Below, piece by piece: positions 55,159-61,286 of a stretch of 64,000 nt of DNA (position 1 is the first letter of the stretch; the number at the start of each line of letters is the position of its first letter). The notes beneath the pieces were generated by a model, which did not search any database, was not told the origin of the DNA, and saw only the letters and a list, made by a program, of their open reading frames with translations. The stretch is from an uncultured Phycisphaerales bacterium (GTDB lineage Bacteria > Planctomycetota > Phycisphaerae > Phycisphaerales > SM1A02). The position numbers and the translations under genes were made by a program. Where the stretch lies: NCBI GenBank assembly GCA_905480395.1, contig CAJQQE010000049.1, positions 1 through 64,000 on the forward strand. Direction: 5' to 3'.

Positions 55159-55749
55159 TCACGTCGGCTTGACGAGGATTGCCGTGCCGAGCGATGCGAT
55201 CTCATCCACGTAGTTCGACGCCGGGCCTGCGATCAGATTCAAGTGGATGTCCCGGGGGGGACCAAGCAGCAACGCTCGGAAGGCGGAGAGGCTCGCGTTC
55301 GTGGTGTGGATGGTGTGGCCGGCCGGCGGCGCGATGTTCTTCAAGCTCGAGGCGAACAGTTCAGAATTGGCGCTGTAGGCGGGGTGTTCGACCGGAATGA
55401 CGGGAGGGAAGGTAAGCAGCACGAAAGAGAAAGCGTTTGGGCGTTCGTCATAGAAACGGTAGCTTGCCTCCACCCATGATCGGATGAAATTGACGGGTTC
55501 TATCTCTCTGGCGGCCAATTCCTTTCGAGACGACGCCAGCTCGATGACCAGACTCGAAAAGACCTCCTCCTCCATGGCGTTCTTATTGTCGAAGTGATGG
55601 TAGAGGACCGCCTCGTTGCAACCGGCTTCGCGTGAGATGGCTCGCACGCTCGCTTTCTGAATTCCCTCAGTCCCGACAACCTTGATCATGGCGTCCATGA
55701 GTCGTTGCTTCGTGGGGACGCGACTGGGTGATTTCGGAGGAATACTCAT
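55159..55749 (-). CDS. TetR family regulator
   Basis: Transcription regulator of 196 residues. The N-terminal HTH (about 13-60) reads TKQRLMDAMIKVVGTEG, ASVRAISREAGCNEAVLYHHFDNK, a classic TetR pattern with the YHHF recognition-helix end. The C-terminal ligand domain is variable (SRKELAAREIEPVNFIRSWVEASY). It is transcribed away from the oxidase gene, and the 530-base divergent gap is the obvious place for its operator. Target inferred: itself and possibly the flavin oxidase unit. It converges with the DUF1552 gene. Confidence 0.9.
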   Translation of the reverse strand: MSIPPKSPSRVPTKQRLMDAMIKVVGTEGIQKASVRAISREAGCNEAVLYHHFDNKNAMEEEVFSSLVIELASSRKELAAREIEPVNFIRSWVEASYRFYDERPNAFSFVLLTFPPVIPVEHPAYSANSELFASSLKNIAPPAGHTIHTTNASLSAFRALLLGPPRDIHLNLIAGPASNYVDEIASLGTAILVKPT

Positions 55750-56279
55750 CGGGGTTCAATCTCACAGGACAGGGGGGTTCGATTTGTCGGCAGGAGCGAT
55801 CGTCTGGGCCCTTGAGCGATCGCGATGAGATCCACCATTTGGGTATTGGATCTGTTCGGAAAAACGGAATGGCTAACGGAATCAAGCACGGTCGTAGAGA
55901 GTGACGAAATCGGGGGGGTTCAGTTGCAAGAAAATAGAAATTCGATCGTTTTATTGACTGTCAGGAGTGATCCCCGAAAGAAAATGGCGGTTATTGGCGG
56001 TTCTAGCTTTTCTCTGGATGGTTTGGAATTACTATTCTCTTGTTCGAATAGTTAAGACTCTTTCGTCCGGGGTCTTAGTGGTCGTTTCGACTTCTGCTGA
56101 GGCCCCTTTAAGAACTCTCTCGGGTTTTCCCGAGAGAGTTCGTTTTTGTGTTGTCTTGCCTCATGTGGGAGCGTCCATATTCAGAGCCAACGCGACTGGG
56201 CCTGCCACGAGCTGGCGGTCTCGCACTGAACCGCTGGTGCTGTTGCTCCGGAATCTCAACCCGCAGACATAATGGTGGA
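55750..56279 (+). ncRNA. leader or small RNA ending in a terminator hairpin (candidate)
   Basis: A 530-base stretch without a supported gene, noticeably richer in A and T than its surroundings from about 55,830 to 56,060. On the plus strand it ends in a strong hairpin-plus-U-run (56112-56147) that no upstream plus-strand gene explains, so a transcript starting in the gap appears to end there. It may be a small RNA or a 5' leader whose terminator controls read-through into the oxidase gene (ATG 56280). A TTGACT-like box is at 55954-55959 but lacks a good -10 partner. Short ORFs (for example GTG 55967 with one hydrophobic stretch) run through the hairpin, so I do not call them. Confidence 0.4.
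56112..56147 (+). terminator. strong hairpin terminator/attenuator
   Basis: GAACTCTCTCGGG (56112-56124) pairs perfectly with CCCGAGAGAGTTC (56129-56141), 13 bp with a TTTT loop, followed by GTTTTTG. The T-run exists only on the plus strand. It stands 133 bases upstream of the oxidase start. Confidence 0.8.
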
Positions 56280-57449
56280 ATGGAACATCGCGATTTGGTG
56301 GTAGTGGGTCTCGGCGGAATCGGTTCTGCCGTCTTGGGCGAGGCCGCCCGGCGCGGGCTTGGGCCGCTGGGATTGGATCGATTCAAGAACGGTCATACGT
56401 TTGGAAGTTCGCATGGTGGATCACGCGTCGCGCGGCAGGCGTACTTCGAACACTCGGACTACGTGCCGCTTCTCGAGTCAGCCTTTGATGGCTGGGATCG
56501 TTTGGAAGCGGAGACCGGAATCCGGTGCCTGCACCGAATTGGCGTGCTCCTTGCGGGTGGCGACGACTCCATGCTCCTGAATGCGTCTCTGGCGAGCGCC
56601 AGGACTCATGGGATTCCAATCGAGTCACTTGATCCCGCCGAACTTCGTCGGCGGTTTCCGCAATTCAGACTGCCCAAGGCCATGCGCGGTGTCTTCGAGC
56701 CTGGAGCGGGATTCGTTCGCCCGGAAGCCGGTATCGATGCCAACCTGCAGTCGGCGGTGGGCCACGGTGCTGAAATTCGACGTCCAGTCGAGGTTCTCAG
56801 CATTGATGCGGGTGACGCGGGGGCACTCATTCGAACAGGCCAAGGAGAGATCCACGCTGAACGGGTGGTGGTGACCGCCGGTGCTTGGACGAGCCGACTC
56901 CTAGGAGGATTGCTCAACGCACGCGTCCAATTCGTTCCCCAGCGGAAGGAGATGGTCTGGTTCGCCAACCGCGTTGGGGTGGCCTGTTCGTCGGCGGGGA
57001 TGCCCGCGTGGTTGATCGACGATGAGGGCCGCTGCGGAAACGGCGTCTACTACGGCGTGCCGACCTGGGCGGGACAAACCGGCCATCTGGGGATGAAAAT
57101 CGGCTTCCATGGGCCCGGTGTCCCGGTCGATCCGGATACCGCGCAGGCGGTTCCCCCGGACGTTGTCGATCGCTTCTCAAGAGACATGGAGCGGTATCTT
57201 CCGGGCGTCCTCGGTGAACCGATCGCCGTGCAGTCGTGCCTCTACACCATGTCTGCGGACGAGCATTTTGTGATCGATCGGCTCCCGGGGCGGGCTGCCG
57301 TCGTGGTGGCGGCGGGATTCAGCGGGCATGGCTACAAGTTTGCGCCCGCCATCGGGGAGATTGCGATCGACCTGTCCGTTGGGGGCGAATCATCGCTCCC
57401 GGCAGGATTCTTGGGCTTGTCCAGATTTGAAACCGAAGCCGAATCGTGA
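56280..57449 (+). CDS. FAD-dependent sarcosine/N-methyl-amino-acid oxidase
   Basis: DAO-family flavoprotein, 389 residues, resembling monomeric sarcosine oxidase and N-methyltryptophan oxidase (SolA). FAD site: LVVVGLGGIGSAVLGEAARRG (first residues, split at GLGGIG). Family motifs: GSSHGGSRVARQAYFEHSDY, a GGxx-type core, and SCLYTMSADEHFVID, whose Cys (about residue 320) is where FAD is attached covalently in relatives; it keeps the Cys. It demethylates an N-methyl amino acid, giving H2O2 and formaldehyde. The exact substrate is not known. The frame is open upstream to 56148, across the terminator hairpin, which I reject in favour of ATG 56280. Confidence 0.9.
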   Translation: MEHRDLVVVGLGGIGSAVLGEAARRGLGPLGLDRFKNGHTFGSSHGGSRVARQAYFEHSDYVPLLESAFDGWDRLEAETGIRCLHRIGVLLAGGDDSMLLNASLASARTHGIPIESLDPAELRRRFPQFRLPKAMRGVFEPGAGFVRPEAGIDANLQSAVGHGAEIRRPVEVLSIDAGDAGALIRTGQGEIHAERVVVTAGAWTSRLLGGLLNARVQFVPQRKEMVWFANRVGVACSSAGMPAWLIDDEGRCGNGVYYGVPTWAGQTGHLGMKIGFHGPGVPVDPDTAQAVPPDVVDRFSRDMERYLPGVLGEPIAVQSCLYTMSADEHFVIDRLPGRAAVVVAAGFSGHGYKFAPAIGEIAIDLSVGGESSLPAGFLGLSRFETEAES

Positions 57450-57526
57450 TTCCGCTATTCTCCGCCTTCGTCTTCTTCACGCCCGGCGACCTGCCGGGGC
57501 AACCTTCGTTTCGGAACTCCTTGCCC

Positions 57527-58399
57527 ATGAATCTGATCTCCAAAACGCTCAATCGTCGAATCCCGAAGGCGATCTGGATTGGGATACTCCCGCTTCTGAT
57601 CCTCGCGAATCCGGCGATCGGACAGTTGGACAACGACTTTTCGCCTCGATCGTTTCACGGGGCGCCGTTGGTGGCGAGCGTTCAGTTAGACGCCAAGAAA
57701 CCCGGTGGTCCGAGCATTTTTCGAAACTACCGTTTCGACTCCCAAGGAACGCTCCGGACGATTGAGCAGGGTTCGGACACCCTTGGAGTGACGCTTGAGG
57801 TCACCTTTGAGTCAGATTCCGAGGGTCGTCCGGTAAAGGCTTCGGCGGTGTTCATGGGCAATCTTGGTTGGACGGAGAGCTACTCGTATGACGAGAAGGG
57901 GCGTCTCGAGGCTTGGGTCAAGTTGAACCCTCGGACCGGCGTCGAGACGGTCTCCAAGCGACATATCTACGACGAGGCGGGGCGTCAGGTGAAGACAGTT
58001 TTTGTTCAGGCGGGTCGCCCGCCCGAAGCGACGACCAGGACCTTTGATGCATCGAATCGAGTGCTGCAGGAAGACGTGAATTCGGAGGATAAATTCGTTC
58101 GGCGCATCACCCTTGAATATGACGCGTCCGGGTGTCTGGCAAAGCAGGTCACCTTGCTCACCAAAGGGCGGGTCGAGATTCGCGAGTGGAAGCACCGCGG
58201 GAATTGCCAAGTGGATCAGTTGGAAATCAGGACCTTCGGCGGCAAGATCAACTTGGTTGAAATGACGTACGACGGGAAGGGGAATCTCACCACCGAGACG
58301 ACCGTTCGAACGGGCAGTGCCTCTCCCGAGGTGAAGCGATGGACCTATGAATTTGAAGGAACAACCCCCAAGCCCGAAACGCCCGAAACAAGCGAGTGA
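57527..58399 (+). CDS. secreted YD-repeat-like protein
   Basis: Exported protein of 290 residues. ATG 57527 gives a signal peptide (WIGILPLLILANPAIGQ); a GTG at 57446 overlaps the oxidase stop but adds an odd leader. The mature part is made of beta-hairpin-like repeats with 'Y-x-x-x-G-x-L/V' centres: YRFDSQGTLRTIEQG, YSYDEKGRLEAWVK, YDEAGRQVKTVF, YDASGCLAKQV and TYDGKGNLTTET. These look like RHS/YD repeats, usually found in carbohydrate-binding or toxin shells; the short size here suggests a small binding protein. No function assigned. Confidence 0.68.
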   Translation: MNLISKTLNRRIPKAIWIGILPLLILANPAIGQLDNDFSPRSFHGAPLVASVQLDAKKPGGPSIFRNYRFDSQGTLRTIEQGSDTLGVTLEVTFESDSEGRPVKASAVFMGNLGWTESYSYDEKGRLEAWVKLNPRTGVETVSKRHIYDEAGRQVKTVFVQAGRPPEATTRTFDASNRVLQEDVNSEDKFVRRITLEYDASGCLAKQVTLLTKGRVEIREWKHRGNCQVDQLEIRTFGGKINLVEMTYDGKGNLTTETTVRTGSASPEVKRWTYEFEGTTPKPETPETSE

Positions 58400-58540
58400 A
58401 TCACCGAAGTCAGGTCTGGTACGTCGATAAAGGCGGATCAGGTTCTTGGGGAATCGGTAAGATCGCCATCCCCCTAAAACGGCAGGGGCATGCAGATGGT
58501 GAGAGGACGACTTGAGCGCACTTCAGCAAGGAAACAGACC

Positions 58541-58975
58541 ATGAATAGGAACTTGGCCATTCGACGCTTCTTTGGCGCGATCATCATTCCATCGGTACTC
58601 CTCGGAGGGTGCTCGGCGGGATCTGGGAGTTCTTTCAACGGCCGAGTGGAGTCGCTTCATCCGGATGCCCGAAGTGAGGTCGCCGAGAAAGTGGGCGAAC
58701 CGATCAAGCTCAAAATCCCCGGTAATGCGGGGACTGGGTACGAGTGGGTCATTGCAGGCGATCTTCCACCGTTTCTTAGTCAGCAGGGCCGGTCTCGTTT
58801 CGTACCGAATGATTCGGAGCGAGTCGGGGCGGGTGGTGATTCGGAGTTCATCTTCATCGCCAATAAATCGGGGAAGGGTGTGATCCGCTTTCACTATCTC
58901 CGGTCTTGGAAGAAAGACGCTCGGCCTGTTCGATGGGCTGAAGTCGAAGTGACCGCCACTTCCGGCGGGGACTGA
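58541..58975 (+). CDS. chagasin-like protease inhibitor lipoprotein
   Basis: A 144-residue predicted lipoprotein (lipobox LLGGC, Cys24) of the I42/chagasin type, inhibitors of papain-family cysteine proteases. The three binding loops are recognisable: GNAGTGYEW (about 61-69, the NPTTGY loop), VGAGG (95-99) and YLRSW (119-123, the RPW loop, here with Ser in place of Pro). AAGGAA lies before ATG 58541; ATG 58490 is also in frame but not preferred. Anchored at the membrane, it may guard against secreted or host proteases. The NPT loop lacks the usual Pro and Thr (N-A-G), so affinity could be altered. Confidence 0.8.
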   Translation: MNRNLAIRRFFGAIIIPSVLLGGCSAGSGSSFNGRVESLHPDARSEVAEKVGEPIKLKIPGNAGTGYEWVIAGDLPPFLSQQGRSRFVPNDSERVGAGGDSEFIFIANKSGKGVIRFHYLRSWKKDARPVRWAEVEVTATSGGD

Positions 58976-59126
58976 GCCGAGCCTCTGGGGCCCGTGGGGT
59001 GGATGGTGGGCACCTCACGAACGGGCGTCTTCTTGGGCAAAGTCTCGAAAGGAATCAATCGTTCCTTGATTGGCTCTATAGCCTTCCGAGTTCGGAAGAG
59101 ACGCGGGTCATTTGCAGGAGATGGGC

Positions 59127-59342
59127 ATGCCATTATTTGATGTACTTGGAAGCGAAGTCGAGGGTCCCGAGGGTCCGGTGTTGGTCGAAGCGACCTTCGC
59201 ATCATTCCCGCCCGGCCACGGCGGCCCCGCCATCTGCACCCGGGAACGATTTCTGGGCGAGGTGGTCGACCGCCACGGGCGGCGTTGGCATGCCATGATC
59301 GAGAACAAGAGCGCTCGGTATCTCGGGTCGGCTGACGACTGA
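59127..59342 (+). CDS. small hypothetical protein (71 aa)
   Basis: Unrecognised 71-residue protein. It starts at ATG 59127, with GCAGGAG upstream; two earlier in-frame ATGs (59112, 59121) fall in or before that site. The sequence has a Gly/Pro-rich centre (ASFPPGHGGPAIC) and a basic stretch (VVDRHGRRWHAMI), with one Cys and no signal. It lies between the inhibitor and a convergent membrane protein. It reads as real because of the ribosome site and codon use, but it may be lineage specific. Confidence 0.5.
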   Translation: MPLFDVLGSEVEGPEGPVLVEATFASFPPGHGGPAICTRERFLGEVVDRHGRRWHAMIENKSARYLGSADD

Positions 59343-59406
59343 GCAAATGGCGTGGTCATCGGCCACACGAGCATGCATCGAAGACCATTGGATGTATCGA
59401 CCGGGC

Positions 59407-59937
59407 TCAGTTGAGACCGGTTGTGGCCTCAACCTGGCCCGGCCCAGCCGCTCCGAACCAATACACCAGTCGCCCTCCTTGATTTGCCACGTTCGCAATC
59501 CAGAGCACGGTGGCGAGCGTGAGTCCGAATGCGAGGATCCCGGCCCCTGATCTCACCAGGGGGCGAGGGACAGTGGTGACCAGCACCATCGCCGCGATGG
59601 CCGTCAAGAGCAGCGGAACACGATCGCCATCTTCATGGTGGTCTTCAAGAAGCGAGGTTCCGGCCGTTCCAAGATTCACCCGAGCCAGTGTTTCGGCCGC
59701 TTCCCCGGCTTCGCCCGCCTGCCAGGCGATGACCCCGGTTGCAAAAATACTCGCCGCGAGAAGGAGTCGATAGGCGATGGCTCGACGGCGATGGATGAAT
59801 GGAAGTACGGCGGTGAATGGGATGGCGAGAACGCTGAACGCGATTGGAAAATGAACCAGAAGGGCGTGACGGGTCTGCGGGTCCGAAAGCGAAAGGCGGA
59901 TGTTCTCGAGCAAGTCAGTCACGAGGCGAGTCTCCAT
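59407..59937 (-). CDS. DUF2231-like membrane protein
   Basis: Integral membrane protein of 176 residues with about four helices. I start it at METRLVTDLLENIRL (ATG at 59937); the open frame continues upstream but antisense to the next gene. Seen: the family-type motif HALLVHFPIAFSVLAIPF, a second helix (LLLAASIFATGVIAWQAG), a His/Asp-rich loop (LLEDHHEDGDRVPLL) and VLWIANVANQGGRLVYWFG. DUF2231 proteins are often next to cytochromes and have conserved His that may bind heme or metal; here His residues in HFP and HHEDGD fit that. Function unknown. Confidence 0.75.
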   Translation of the reverse strand: METRLVTDLLENIRLSLSDPQTRHALLVHFPIAFSVLAIPFTAVLPFIHRRRAIAYRLLLAASIFATGVIAWQAGEAGEAAETLARVNLGTAGTSLLEDHHEDGDRVPLLLTAIAAMVLVTTVPRPLVRSGAGILAFGLTLATVLWIANVANQGGRLVYWFGAAGPGQVEATTGLN

Positions 59938-60054
59938 CTGTGGTCGGCGACCAAGGCCCATTCCAGATCGAGGGGCGGTACGCTCCTTGAGGTGGCGGGG
60001 TACGGCGGGCCACCATAAGTGATGCTTCCGAGATCCGCCGCGGAGAATCAGCCC

Positions 60055-61116
60055 ATGGTCCCGAACCGCGTCCAACGCCAGTATTCATGCCTCCTGCTCG
60101 GGGCGGCGTGCTTGGCGGGGCCTGTCCAGGGGCAAGATCAACCGTCCCCCGACCGTCCGTTCGTCTTCGCCAGAGAAATCTGGCGAGCCTCGGTATCGGC
60201 GGCAGCGCTGGAGGACGACGCGACCTTCGCATCGCCGCCAGATCGCGTCGAGTTGGTCTCGCGTCCCGTTGGCGCCGATGATGCGGGGGACCATTTCGTA
60301 CAGCGAATTCGCGGATGGATCGAGGCTCCGCGGACCGGCTCATATCGATTCTCGATGACATCAGATGACGATGGGCTGCTCTATTTTTCGCCGTCTGAGG
60401 ATCCGAACGACCGGGTGCTGGTGGCGGCGGTGAGCGGTTTCACCGGGCCTGATGAGTTCGACCGTCAAAAGCGTCAGACGTCGCGGCCGTTGACGTTAAT
60501 CAAGGGGCAGCGGTACTACCTGGAGGCCCGGCATCGGGATTACGACGGTGCCGACCATCTCTCGATCGCCTGGCGAGGGCCGGGAATGCCATCTGGCGTT
60601 TCCATTCCGATTGGAATGGCCTTGGCCCCGGAATTCACCTTGGAGACGTGGGAGAACGTCGCGCGGGGTCATCCGTCAGGGCTTTCGGTCTTCGAGACGC
60701 CACCAGATCGAGTTGAACGAGTGTTTTCCATGGGCTCCAGTGATGTGGGCGTGAATGTCGCCACACGACTTCGGGGTCAGTTCATGCCACCCCAGGACGG
60801 GGAATACCGGTTTTTGGTGACCGCCGATGATCTCGCGGAGCTCCGGATGATGGATCCCACTCGACCTCAGGGCTGGTCCCGGCTCGCGGTGCTGACCGGG
60901 TGGACCAGTCCAAACGGCTGGGATGAACGATCAGAGCAGATTTCATCGCCCATTCAGTTGAAGGCGGGGATTCCAGTCCAGCTCGAAGCTCGGCATTGGC
61001 AGGGCACGGGTCCCGGCCATATCGGGATCGGGGTCGTCGGGCCGGATGGTCTGGATTACCGTCCGATCAAATCGACTCTGAAGCCTGCAGAAACAATGGA
61101 ATCCAGAACCCAGTGA
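60055..61116 (+). CDS. secreted protein with two PA14 domains
   Basis: Exported protein of 353 residues. ATG 60055, with GGAG upstream, gives a signal peptide (QYSCLLLGAACLAGPVQGQ). It has two PA14 beta-barrels: about residues 35-185 (REIWRASVSAAAL, YRFSMTSDDDGLLYFS, KGQRYYLEARHRDYDGADHLSIAW) and about 200-345 (EYRFLVTADDLAELRM, GIPVQLEARHWQGTGPGHIGI). PA14 usually binds carbohydrate. Both copies keep the SDD/ADD acidic turn. No catalytic domain is attached, so it is probably a binding or adhesin protein. It precedes the metalloprotease by 170 bases. Confidence 0.85.
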   Translation: MVPNRVQRQYSCLLLGAACLAGPVQGQDQPSPDRPFVFAREIWRASVSAAALEDDATFASPPDRVELVSRPVGADDAGDHFVQRIRGWIEAPRTGSYRFSMTSDDDGLLYFSPSEDPNDRVLVAAVSGFTGPDEFDRQKRQTSRPLTLIKGQRYYLEARHRDYDGADHLSIAWRGPGMPSGVSIPIGMALAPEFTLETWENVARGHPSGLSVFETPPDRVERVFSMGSSDVGVNVATRLRGQFMPPQDGEYRFLVTADDLAELRMMDPTRPQGWSRLAVLTGWTSPNGWDERSEQISSPIQLKAGIPVQLEARHWQGTGPGHIGIGVVGPDGLDYRPIKSTLKPAETMESRTQ

Positions 61117-61286
61117 ACCGACGAACCTGTTCTTCGTAACACTGATCACAAGGGCAACCGCCCAGAAAACCATCGGTACTCGTGGAAGCCCCGTATCCTT
61201 TTCAACAACGGATGCCGGCAGGTTCTCAAGGTCGTGCAGTAGGTCTGCCGTCAATTAATCATTTTCCGCTTTGGAGACTCGAAATC

